NCBI GenBank assembly: GCA_035293805.1
Contig: DATGMD010000002.1
Span: 39,746 to 103,745 of the forward strand
Direction: 5' to 3'
Length of the DNA: 64,000 nt
Source of the DNA: JAJPHF01 sp035293805
GTDB lineage: Bacteria > Chloroflexota > UBA6077 > JAJPHF01
Positions 34,694-41,919 of the stretch are shown here, piece by piece. A model generated the notes under the pieces. It ran no database searches and was not told where the DNA came from. It was given only the letters and a program-made list of their open reading frames with translations. How positions within the stretch are numbered: the first letter of the stretch is position 1; each line of letters starts with the position of its first letter. The translations under genes and the position numbers were made by a program.

Positions 34694-34759
34694 GGTAGCA
34701 CCCCCTCCCCCAAGATTGGGGGGGATGAGGAGGGGCAAGTTGGGGGGACACCCCCAAGC

Positions 34760-34901
34760 CCCCGGCAGGGGAGCGCCCCTGCACCCCCGGAGAGGACGAG
34801 GAGGACAGCGCCCCGGCAGGGGAGCGCCCCTGCACCCCCGGAGAGGACGAGGAGGACAGCGCCCCGGCAGGGGAGCGCCCCTGCACCCCCGGAGAGGACG
34901 A
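34760..34901. repeat. 51-bp tandem repeat (2.8 copies) between convergent genes
   Basis: Units begin at 34760, 34811 and 34862, nearly identical, with a period of exactly 51 bp. Each contains a GCAGGGG/CCCCTGC palindrome followed by CACCCCCGGAGAGGACGAGG. A GGGGGGACACCCCC motif precedes the first unit. The block lies between the convergent deacetylase and ferredoxin genes, ending 2 bp before the latter's stop. Confidence 0.92.
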
Positions 34902-34903
34902 GG

Positions 34904-35263
34904 CTAGTCGAGCAGCTCGTCGGTGGCGTCGTCGCGGCCGAGGCCCTTCCAATCGGACTCGGTGACCAGGTCCTTGACGATCGCGAAGCCCATGGACGGC
35001 TCCAGCTTGATCTCCCCCCCGTCGACCGGATGGCAGCAGGCGAGGCGGGCCTTGCCGTTCACCTTCATGCGGCAGCTCGCACAGATGCCGCGATGGCAGC
35101 TCACGCGATAGGCAATCGCGGCGCCGTGGATCGCGTTCACGTCGTAGAGCACGTTGGTCACGCTGGTCGTGTCGCGCACGGGGACCTCGTAGGTCTCGAA
35201 GTGCGGCTCGCTGTCGTGCTCGGGGTTGAAGCGCTGCACCGTGACGCGCACCGTGCCTGCCAT
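34904..35263 (-). CDS. Stand-alone 2Fe-2S ferredoxin-domain subunit (SdhB/FrdB N-terminal-like)
   Basis: The 119-residue product matches the plant-ferredoxin-like first half of succinate dehydrogenase/fumarate reductase iron-sulfur subunits: the cluster ligands lie in SCHRGICASC (C-x4-C-x2-C), with a fourth Cys in ARLACC. The C-terminal dicluster domain of SdhB (4Fe-4S and 3Fe-4S) is absent; the protein ends after a short acidic tail. It lies 16 bp downstream of a flavoprotein gene, so it is probably its electron-transfer partner. A ferredoxin-like subunit of a two-subunit oxidoreductase is the safest reading. Confidence 0.8.
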   Translation of the reverse strand: MAGTVRVTVQRFNPEHDSEPHFETYEVPVRDTTSVTNVLYDVNAIHGAAIAYRVSCHRGICASCRMKVNGKARLACCHPVDGGEIKLEPSMGFAIVKDLVTESDWKGLGRDDATDELLD

Positions 35264-35279
35264 CGGTTACTCCTGCTGC

Positions 35280-37031
35280 TTACTCGCGCGGCGGCGCGAG
35301 GATCGGCGTGGGCACCGGCTCCAGCCGGGTCTCCACGATGCCGTCGACGAGCCGCTGGATGGTGTTCTGCGGCCCGCGCGTCGTGTCCATGCGCGGGAAG
35401 TCGCGGCGGAAGTGCGCGCCGCGGCTCTCCTCACGCGCCAGCGCGCCGCGCGCCACAGCGGCCGTGGTGAGCGCCAGGTTGGCCACCTGCAAGCACTCGA
35501 TCCACTCGGGATTGTAGACGCGGTCGCGGTTGCGCGCCGCCAGGCGGGGCACCGCGTCGCGGCAGATCGCCTCGAAGCGCTCAAGCGCCTCGCGGATGAG
35601 CGGGCCGTCGCGCAGCACGCCGACCTTCTGCTGCGCTAGGTTGCGTAGCTCCTCGCGCACCTCGAAGCTCGACAGCCCCTCGCGGGCGATCGGCGCCATC
35701 GCCTCCGCTTGCAGCGCCTTCACCTGCGCGCGGTCCGGCTCGGGCACGGCCCGCGACGCCTTGGCGAAGTTGACCGCCGCCGCGCCCGCGCGCTGGCCCT
35801 GCACGAGGATCTGCGCGAAGGCGTTGCCGGACAGGCGGTTCGCGCCGTGGCAGCCGCCGGTCACCTCGCCGCCGGCGAACAGGCCGGGGAGGGTCGCGAC
35901 GCCCCACTCGTCGACACGGATGCCGCCCATGAAGAAGTGGGCGGCGGGCGCGACCTCGATGGCCTCGCCGGCCTTCACGCGCTCCATGAGGTCGGCGAAG
36001 TTCAGACCGTGCGAGTACCAGTCCTTGCGGATGAACGGCTTGGCGCCCCACTGAGCGAAGTAGTCGATCAGGTTGCGCGGCAGGTGCTGCAGCGACATGT
36101 AGACGCCGCCGTGCTCGGAGCCGCGCCCCTCCAGGATCTCTGTCTGGATGCCGATGGACAGCAGGTCGCGCGTCGAGTGCTCCATGCGCTCAGGATCCCA
36201 GCGCCCCATGAAGCGCTCGCCGTACTTGTTCAGCAGCCAGACGCGCAGGGCGTTCTGCGGCCCGAGCAGGAAGGGGAAGAGGTTGCCGCGCGCCAGCGGC
36301 GGCGTGACGATCGTCGTGGGCAGGAACTGCATCATCTCCATGTTCAGCAGCTCGGCGCCCGCGCGCAGCGCCATCGCCTGGCCGTCGCCGGTCAGCTCCT
36401 CGGGGCCGGTGTTGTATTCGAAGACGTTGTGCGCGCCGCCCGTGGCCATGATCACGGCCTTCGCGGCGAACGCCACCGGCTCGCCGCGCTCCAGGTCGAG
36501 CCCCACCGCGCCCACTACCTGGCCATCGCGGGTCAGCAGATCGGTAACCATGACGTCTTCGATCATGCGCACGGGGCGGCGCTTGATCTCGCGCTTGAGC
36601 ACCTGGATCAGGTCGTGGCCGCTGGTGTACATGTTGCGCGGGTAGGAGTGGCCGGGCATCTGGCGCACGTCGTACACCCGCAGGCCCGCCTCCAGCACCT
36701 CGCGCGCGCGCTCGGGCACGTCCTCGACGTGCGCCAGCGTCTGCCGCTGGTCGTTCAGCCACTTGCCCTCGACCAGCATGTCGCGGAAGAAGACCTCGGG
36801 GCTGTCGGCTGGGTTCGGGGGGACGCCGCTGATCAGCGGCTCCGGCCCGAGCAGGCGGTAGAGCGAGCCGCTGTCCACGTCGAGGTCGGCAGCGGCCGTA
36901 AGCGTGGCGCCGGAGCGCGTGAAGCGGCCCTTGGTGACGACCGTGACCTGCAGGCCGCGGTCGGCGACTTCCCAGGCGGCGCGGGCGCCGGCGCCCTCGC
37001 TGCCGATAATGAGCACGTCGGTCGTGAGCAT
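35280..37031 (-). CDS. FAD-binding fumarate reductase / succinate dehydrogenase-like flavoprotein
   Basis: The 583-residue product has the FAD-binding start TDVLIIGSEGAGARAAWEVA, a second dinucleotide motif KAVIMATGGAHNVFEYNTG, the capping domain, the active-site-like APAAHFFMGGIRVDEWG and FAGGEVTGGCHGANRLSGNA, and the SdhA-type helical C-terminus. At the position where SdhA/FrdA carry the His for covalent FAD, this protein reads RSGATLTAA, so FAD should be non-covalent, as in L-aspartate oxidase or AprA. Its partner is the small 2Fe-2S protein. No cytochrome b or membrane anchor subunit is nearby, so succinate dehydrogenase proper is doubtful. Confidence 0.82.
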   Translation of the reverse strand: MLTTDVLIIGSEGAGARAAWEVADRGLQVTVVTKGRFTRSGATLTAAADLDVDSGSLYRLLGPEPLISGVPPNPADSPEVFFRDMLVEGKWLNDQRQTLAHVEDVPERAREVLEAGLRVYDVRQMPGHSYPRNMYTSGHDLIQVLKREIKRRPVRMIEDVMVTDLLTRDGQVVGAVGLDLERGEPVAFAAKAVIMATGGAHNVFEYNTGPEELTGDGQAMALRAGAELLNMEMMQFLPTTIVTPPLARGNLFPFLLGPQNALRVWLLNKYGERFMGRWDPERMEHSTRDLLSIGIQTEILEGRGSEHGGVYMSLQHLPRNLIDYFAQWGAKPFIRKDWYSHGLNFADLMERVKAGEAIEVAPAAHFFMGGIRVDEWGVATLPGLFAGGEVTGGCHGANRLSGNAFAQILVQGQRAGAAAVNFAKASRAVPEPDRAQVKALQAEAMAPIAREGLSSFEVREELRNLAQQKVGVLRDGPLIREALERFEAICRDAVPRLAARNRDRVYNPEWIECLQVANLALTTAAVARGALAREESRGAHFRRDFPRMDTTRGPQNTIQRLVDGIVETRLEPVPTPILAPPRE

Positions 37032-37578
37032 GGCGCCCTTTCCACGAAAGCAATCAGTGGTCCGCGGTCAGCTGTCAGCCGCCCGCTTGCCGCCGCAGGC
37101 GTGGAGCGGACGGTTGAACCGAGCCAGCACCCTATGTTACCGCGTCTCGATCATGCCGTGTCTCGCGCCCTCCACGCGGCCAGGGATCGAGCGCCGCGCG
37201 GTCCGGGCCGGCGCTGCCATCCGCGGCAGCGCCGTGACCTGCGCAGCGCCAGGCGGGCCCGCTTACTCTCGCGTCCCCGGCTGCCGACAGTCGTAGTAGA
37301 GTCGTAGTAGAGCGGTGTGCCTGATGTTCGGGCTGGGCCTGGTGGGGGCCTACCTGCTGCCGCAACCCCGCTCGTGGTGGCCACGGCGGAAGTCTCGCAA
37401 AGCCTGAGACTTCCATGAGGCTGCTCCCCCGCTCCGGCCTTCCCCGTAAACCTCTCGCCCGATCCGCGGGCCGCGCGGCGATCTTCATGGCAGGAACTGG
37501 CGGCAGCCAGCGGGTGCCACGGCGGCTTACCGCCCCACCGCTATAATCTCGCCAGATTCCAGGCGAGCGGGGCAGCGC
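37032..37578. other. Long intergenic region upstream of the NRDE gene
   Basis: About 550 bp lie between two divergent genes. Near 37056-37084 is a heptad-type tract (GTCAGCTGTCAGCCG) just upstream of the flavoprotein. At 37315-37407 a GTG/ATG-started frame would encode a small hydrophobic, then basic, peptide (MFGLGLVGAYLLPQPRSWW, then PRRKSRKA); I cannot support its expression. A good -10 for the NRDE gene lies at 37542. I recognise nothing else. Confidence 0.4.
37542..37547 (+). promoter_or_regulatory. Consensus -10 (TATAAT) upstream of the NRDE gene
   Basis: A perfect TATAAT lies 32 bp before the start codon. The -35 position is GC-rich without a match, so only the -10 box is supported. 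Confidence 0.5.
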
Positions 37579-38430
37579 ATGTGTACGATCATCACCCTCT
37601 TCCAGGCGCATCCCGCCTACCCGCTCGTCATCGCCGCCAACCGTGACGAGCGCTACGCGCGCCCCAGCAGCGGCCCGGCGCTGCTCGACGAGCCCCGCGC
37701 CGTCGTGGCTGGACGCGACCTCGACTTCGGCGGCACCTGGTTCGGCGTGAACGCCCAGGGTGTGGCCGTCGCCGTGGCCGACCAGGGATTGACAGAGGGG
37801 ATAGGGAATAGGGGTCGGGGGGTGGTGGAGGGAGACGCGAGGCGGCCGGCGACTCCCTATCCCCCATCTCCTATCCCCCATTCCCCGGACAAGCGGTCGC
37901 GCGGGCTGCTGGTGCTGGACGCGCTGGGCTGCCCCACGGTCGGAGCGGTGAGTGCGCTGCTGGCGAGTATCGTCCCCGCCGACTACAACCCGTTCACGCT
38001 GCTGCACGCCGACGTGCGGGCGGCGAGCATCGGCCATCATACAGCTGGGCCGGTGCAGCTTCGCACGCTCGCGCCGGGGATCGACGTGATGGTGAGCGCG
38101 ATCGGCGCCGACCACGCGCGCTGGCGTAGCGAGTACGTGCTGGGCGCGCTGGACCCGGCGCGGCTGGCGGAGCGCGACGCGCCCGCGCTCCGCGCGGCGC
38201 TGCAGGCTGTCCTGCGCCACCACGCGCCGCCCGGCGAGCGCGACGACGCGATCTGCCGCCACCGCGAGGACGCGGGCACGGTGTCGTCGTTCGTGGCGCT
38301 GCTCGCGCCCGACCTGGCCGCCAGCCAGCTGCACTGCGCGCTCGGCGCCCCCTGCCGCACGCCGTACGTGGATTACTCGCACCTCCTGCGCGCGCTGGCG
38401 GGCGCGGCCGTCCGAGCGCCGGGCGGCTGA
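37579..38430 (+). CDS. NRDE-family (TANGO2-like) protein with a repeat-encoded insertion
   Basis: The family is named for its N-terminal NRDE motif, seen here as MCTIITLFQ followed by LVIAANRDERYARPS, with GGTWFGVNAQGVAVAV. The N-terminal Cys suggests an Ntn-hydrolase-like fold; the biochemical role is not settled (eukaryotic TANGO2 is implicated in lipid and heme handling). The 283-residue product carries an abnormal low-complexity segment (about residues 72-105, ending PYPPSPIPHSP) exactly where a GGGGATA/ATCCCCC heptad element occupies 37794-37884. The conserved frame resumes at RSRGLLVLDAL, so the insertion is in frame. The remainder (VDYSHLLRALAG) is normal. Confidence 0.85.
   Translation: MCTIITLFQAHPAYPLVIAANRDERYARPSSGPALLDEPRAVVAGRDLDFGGTWFGVNAQGVAVAVADQGLTEGIGNRGRGVVEGDARRPATPYPPSPIPHSPDKRSRGLLVLDALGCPTVGAVSALLASIVPADYNPFTLLHADVRAASIGHHTAGPVQLRTLAPGIDVMVSAIGADHARWRSEYVLGALDPARLAERDAPALRAALQAVLRHHAPPGERDDAICRHREDAGTVSSFVALLAPDLAASQLHCALGAPCRTPYVDYSHLLRALAGAAVRAPGG
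37794..37884 (+). repeat. Inverted heptad element (GGGGATA ... ATCCCCC) inside the NRDE gene
   Basis: The left arm holds heptads GGGGATA GGGAATA GGGGTCG; the right arm holds ATCCCCC ATCTCCT ATCCCCC ATTCCCC. The two arms are inverted and both show 7-nt periodicity. The unit is close to the CCCCRAT heptads known as STRR in heterocystous cyanobacteria. The whole element is read through in frame. Confidence 0.75.
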
Positions 38431-38612
38431 GCGCCATGGCCCCGCGCCCGGCACGGCCCCGGCGCGGCTCTTGCGGAGAGGCGACGCGCCCGCGACGGCC
38501 GCGCACCCCTCGGAGAGGCTGCCGGCCCCGGCCGGGTCGCCGACGCCAACATACGCCAGCGCCACCCACCGCCGGCCGGGCCGGCTCGTGGAGTGGCCGG
38601 AGGGGGCTCACG

Positions 38613-39050
38613 ATGGTTCACCGCGAGGACGACACGCTGTTGCGCTACCTGGCCACCGCGCTAGGCGCGGGGACGACGGCGTTCGGGATCTGGCCGGCGC
38701 TGGCGCCGGGGGCGTTCGCGCGGACGTTCGGGTTACCGATGGAGGGCGGGGCCGGCGCGCTGGCGGCCCTGCGCTCGGTCGGCGTGCGCGACGCGGTTAC
38801 GGGCGTCGGGCTCATGTCGGCGGCGCTGCACGGCGGCAAGTACGCTCCCTGGCTGCTCACGCGCCTGCTCGTGGACGCGGGCGACGCGCTGATCATGGCG
38901 CGGACCGACATGGAGGAGGGCGCGAGCGCGCGCAGGCGCGCCCTCGGCTTCCTGGCGCTCGGCGCCGCCGCGATCGACGGGCTCCTCTGGGGCCTGGCGA
39001 AGCGCGCGGCCCGCGGGGAGGACCGAGCGGACCGCGCGCTCCAAGGCTGA
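38613..39050 (+). CDS. Small integral membrane protein, DUF4267-like
   Basis: The 145-residue product has about four transmembrane segments (YLATALGAGTTAFGIWPAL, ALRSVGVRDAVTGVGLMSAA, LLTRLLVDAGDALIMAR, FLALGAAAIDGLLWGLA) and a charged C-terminus. The layout and the GVRD motif resemble DUF4267 membrane proteins; I cannot assign a function. ATG 38613 follows a GGAGGGGG box. It is convergent with the HPF-like gene, with only 6 bp between stops. Confidence 0.65.
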   Translation: MVHREDDTLLRYLATALGAGTTAFGIWPALAPGAFARTFGLPMEGGAGALAALRSVGVRDAVTGVGLMSAALHGGKYAPWLLTRLLVDAGDALIMARTDMEEGASARRRALGFLALGAAAIDGLLWGLAKRAARGEDRADRALQG

Positions 39051-39056
39051 GCGCAC

Positions 39057-39515
39057 TCAGGGCGCGGCAGAAGCAGCCGACGCCGCGCTGGATGGCTCCT
39101 CACTCCCGTCGAGTCCGTCAGCCGTGGGCGCTTCGGCAGCCGTATCAGCCGCCGCGCCCCACGCCGGGCGCAGGGTCCCGCGACGGCTCGGCTCGCCGAA
39201 GGTCGGCTCGCCGCGCTGGTTCGCGCGCTGCCGCTCCAGTTGGCGGCTGATCCGCGCTACCGCCCCGCGGACGGCTTGATCGGCGGTGGTCCCCGTCTCG
39301 CGACTCACCAGATGCCCGCCCAGGTGCCCCAGGCGCACTCGCAGCCGCGCGCTCACGTCGGTTCGGCCACCGGGCCGGTCCAACAGCAGGGTGATCAGCG
39401 GGTCCGGGGCCGATTCCAGCCGCTGGCCGAGCGCGCGCAACTGGCGCTCGATCCGCCGCGCCTCGAGGTCGTTCAGCGCGAGGCCGCGTATCTTGATTCG
39501 CGTCGTCGCTACCAT
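39057..39515 (-). CDS. HPF/RaiA-like ribosome-associated protein (S30AE-type)
   Basis: The 152-residue product reads IKIRGLALNDLEARRIERQL, with a central strand pair (PLITLLLDRPG, VSARLRVRLGHLGGHLVSRE) and a last helix ADQAVRGAVARISRQLERQR followed by basic residues. This is the beta-alpha-beta-beta-beta-alpha plan of S30AE hibernation factors, which bind the 30S decoding centre and block translation in stress. It lacks the C-terminal dimerisation domain of long HPF and instead has an Ala/Ser-rich tail. ATG 39515 follows GGAGG. The gene sits 106 bp downstream of an aeRF1-like gene on the same strand, which supports a ribosome role. Confidence 0.65.
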   Translation of the reverse strand: MVATTRIKIRGLALNDLEARRIERQLRALGQRLESAPDPLITLLLDRPGGRTDVSARLRVRLGHLGGHLVSRETGTTADQAVRGAVARISRQLERQRANQRGEPTFGEPSRRGTLRPAWGAAADTAAEAPTADGLDGSEEPSSAASAASAAP

Positions 39516-39621
39516 GCAGAGCCTCCATGTCGAGCAGCCGGCCCCGGTGGGGGTGCGTGTTTGACTACGCCACACCACGCACGCAATCCCTGGCCGAGCG
39601 CTTAGACCGTCGTGTGGTCGC

Positions 39622-40860
39622 TCAGTATCGCGTCAAGGCGCCGAGACCGCCGTGTAGGGTAAGCAGCGACGCCGCGTCCCCGGACACAGTCTCGACCCGC
39701 GCTCCTTGCTCCAACGCGCGCTCGACGACCCGCTCGCGCAAGTCCCCGAGGCCGGTTGTCGCCGCGCCGCACGCGGGGCAAGGACCGGGACCCGGCACCA
39801 ACCGTCCGCAGCGCGGACATTCGGCGCCGACCGCGGCGAACGTATCGGCGAGGAACAGGTGATACACGCGGTGGTCGCTAAGCGCGGCCAGGGTGGCGTC
39901 GTGGCCGAGGGTCGCGCGCGGGGTAATCGCCGCCTCGACGAGCCGATCGACCATTTCCACCTCAGCCTGCCGCTCGATTGCCTCCGCGGCCTGCACTGCC
40001 GCTCGCAGCACCTCGGCCTCGCTCGCGTCCGTGGCGAGCGACAGATCGCCGGCCAGGCGCGCGCGGAGGGGCCGTGGCAGCTCGGCGCGGAGCAGCGCGA
40101 GGGGCTCCTCCGGCCCGGCGAGAAGCAGCCGGTCGAACCGATGAGTCCGCAGCAGGGTCATCAGCGCATGGCCGGTGCGCCGCGCGTGGCGCACGGCCCG
40201 GCCCTCCTGGTAGCGAGCCAGCCGGGTCTCGGCGACGCCCCCGCGCGCCGCGCGTTGGGGCGCCCCATCGCCGCCCTGCCCCGCCCGAAACGCGTAATGC
40301 GTCTCCGCCGTGCCGCCCGGCCGCCGCGCGGGCGGGCTCCCGGCCTCCTCGTCCTCCAGCGTTTGCTGCTCCTCTATGGCGCCGAGGAACACGGTGAAGA
40401 TGCGTGCACGGCGCCGATCGAAGAGAACCACGGCCACGCGCTCGTAGGCGTCGAGCAGCTCGGCGAGCGGCGCGAGTGCCGGCCGCGGCCCCCAGGCGAA
40501 CTCCTCGGCCGGCCGAGTCGGCAAGGGGGCGGCGTAGAAATAGTCGGCCTGTCCCGACGCGAAGAGCGCCAGGCCGGGCGCGCGCGGCACGAACGCCTCG
40601 GCGAGATGGTGCGCCGCTTGCGCCACCGCGCGCTCGAACGCCGCGGGCACCTCCGGCCCGAGGGAGGCCCGCAAGCTGCGGCATCCTTCCTGGAACGAGA
40701 GCAGATAAGCGCGGCCGGCCACCGGCACCAGCGGCGTGGCGAGATAGACCGACAGGACGCCATCTTCCGGCGGCGGGGTCGCTCGCAGCGTCTCGAGCAG
40801 CCCCGGAAGCGCTTGCACGTCGTCATGGGTTGTGGCGGGAACGTATCTCAGGGCGGCCAT
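39622..40860 (-). CDS. Bacterial archaeo-eukaryotic release-factor-like protein (baeRF; Balon-like)
   Basis: The 412-residue product shows the aeRF1-like plan: an N-terminal domain with GVLSVYLATP, a central domain with GLALFASG and VAVVLFDRRRARIFTVFLG, a loop RGGVAETRLARYQEGRAVRH that corresponds to the GGQ-bearing segment of aeRF1 but with Gly-Gly-Val, and a C-terminal domain with RFDRLLLAGPEEPLALL. It ends with a zinc ribbon (CPRCGRLVPGPGPCPACG). Without the GGQ Gln, peptide hydrolysis is unlikely. The bacterial homologue Balon is a ribosome hibernation factor that occupies the A site, and the HPF-like gene downstream fits that role. RBS AAGGAG precedes the ATG. Confidence 0.75.
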   Translation of the reverse strand: MAALRYVPATTHDDVQALPGLLETLRATPPPEDGVLSVYLATPLVPVAGRAYLLSFQEGCRSLRASLGPEVPAAFERAVAQAAHHLAEAFVPRAPGLALFASGQADYFYAAPLPTRPAEEFAWGPRPALAPLAELLDAYERVAVVLFDRRRARIFTVFLGAIEEQQTLEDEEAGSPPARRPGGTAETHYAFRAGQGGDGAPQRAARGGVAETRLARYQEGRAVRHARRTGHALMTLLRTHRFDRLLLAGPEEPLALLRAELPRPLRARLAGDLSLATDASEAEVLRAAVQAAEAIERQAEVEMVDRLVEAAITPRATLGHDATLAALSDHRVYHLFLADTFAAVGAECPRCGRLVPGPGPCPACGAATTGLGDLRERVVERALEQGARVETVSGDAASLLTLHGGLGALTRY

Positions 40861-41103
40861 GTGTAGCTCCTTCCGCGGCTCGCTAAAGAGCGTTAGGGCC
40901 CCACGGGGTTATATGATTGCGCCACGATTCTGATGATCTATCCGCATTACTGCAGCAAACGCGACCGTCGCTGCCAAATGATAGCACTATTTGTGTCACT
41001 AGCAAGCAGCTACGTCAGTTTCGAAATGTTCACGCGGTTTTCTTGCGATTTTATGCGACTGTTCTACCGATCTTTGATAGACTGAATAGAAGGAAGATGG
41101 CGA
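40861..41103. other. AT-rich divergent regulatory region
   Basis: This 243-bp gap between divergent genes is clearly richer in A and T than its surroundings. It holds TATAAC on the minus strand (40908-40913) before the aeRF1-like gene and TTGATAG/GAATAG stretches on the plus strand. No heptad or palindromic repeat of the window families is present. A short frame at 40917-41174 has no coding character. It probably contains both promoters. Confidence 0.55.
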
Positions 41104-41472
41104 ATGATCTCTGTGGGAGACGGTATGATGACGGCCCGAGAGGCACAAGCAACACCGTTGGAGGGGCCGGGTGATCCGGCTGGCGGCGAGATGATGCCCG
41201 CGGTGCAGCATCACCAGTGGATACCCGCCGAAGCCCCGCCCGATTCCGTGCCAAATGCCAATGGCGTGGGGCGCACCGCCGCGGGCAGCTCAGCCGCTGA
41301 CGGCGAGCAGTGGGGCACCGCGTGGCACGGCGAACGCGCGGGGGTGGACGCGAGTGAGTCGGCGGCCGCGGCGCCAGCGCCCGTCGCGCCTGACCGCGTG
41401 ACCCAGGCCTCGATGGATTCGTTCCCGGCGAGCGATCCGCCCGGGTGGATCTCTATGCGAGTCGGCGGGTAG
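41104..41472 (+). CDS. Small hypothetical protein with C-terminal DSFPASDPPGW motif
   Basis: The 122-residue product is Ala/Gly/Pro-rich and mostly disordered, but ends with RVTQASMDSFPASDPPGW, a short motif shared by many small bacterial proteins of unknown function. ATG 41104 follows GGAAG at 7-nt spacing; the MMTAREAQATP Met pair a few codons later is an alternative. It is transcribed away from the aeRF1-like/HPF-like pair out of a shared AT-rich region, so common stress control is possible. I cannot assign a function. Confidence 0.6.
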   Translation: MISVGDGMMTAREAQATPLEGPGDPAGGEMMPAVQHHQWIPAEAPPDSVPNANGVGRTAAGSSAADGEQWGTAWHGERAGVDASESAAAAPAPVAPDRVTQASMDSFPASDPPGWISMRVGG

Positions 41473-41558
41473 GACGAAGCGGCGGGACCGCGGTGCCGGT
41501 GGCCGCGGCCTCGTCGCAAGCTCGTGGGAATCAGACCTGCATCGTCGTCGGACGCGCG

Positions 41559-41900
41559 TCAGGCCTGGGCGACGCAGAACTCGTTGCCCTCGGGGTCCTG
41601 GAGCACCGTCCAGTTGACGCCGTACTCGTCGTGGCTGGGACCGCGCGTGGCGCCGAGGCCCACGAGGCGAGCGACCTCGGCCTCACGGTCGGCGGCAGTG
41701 AAGTCCACGTGCATCCGGTTCTTGACAGTCTTGCCCTCGGGCACCTTGAGGAAGAGCATGCGGATCGGGTCGGCGTCCGAGGTCAGGACGGCGAAGTACG
41801 GCTCGGACCGCTCGATGCGACGGCCGGTCGCGGCGGCCCAGAAAGCGGCAAGCTTCGGCGGGTCGGCCGCGTCGAAGGTGACGTTGGCTAGCTGCAGCAT
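41559..41900 (-). CDS. VOC-family (glyoxalase / bleomycin-resistance-like) protein
   Basis: The 113-residue product is one vicinal-oxygen-chelate module pair: NVTFDAADPPKLAAFWAAAT at the N-terminus, RMHVDFTAADREAEVARLVG in the second half, and WTVLQDPEGNEFCVAQ at the end, where His and Glu are the likely metal ligands. Such proteins act as glyoxalases, dioxygenases or resistance proteins. It is encoded 19 bp after the aldehyde dehydrogenase on the same strand, so a role in the same catabolic unit is possible. Confidence 0.85.
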   Translation of the reverse strand: MLQLANVTFDAADPPKLAAFWAAATGRRIERSEPYFAVLTSDADPIRMLFLKVPEGKTVKNRMHVDFTAADREAEVARLVGLGATRGPSHDEYGVNWTVLQDPEGNEFCVAQA

Positions 41901-41919
41901 GGCGTTGCTCCTGGCAGGA

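Noticed and set aside
34760..34901. 51-bp repeat units as a possible CRISPR or integron attC set.
   Set aside because: Units are contiguous and almost identical with no variable spacer, and no integrase or cas gene is nearby.
40917..41174. 85-residue plus-strand frame in the AT-rich region.
   Set aside because: No conserved motif, overlaps the better-supported gene at 41104 and likely promoter DNA.
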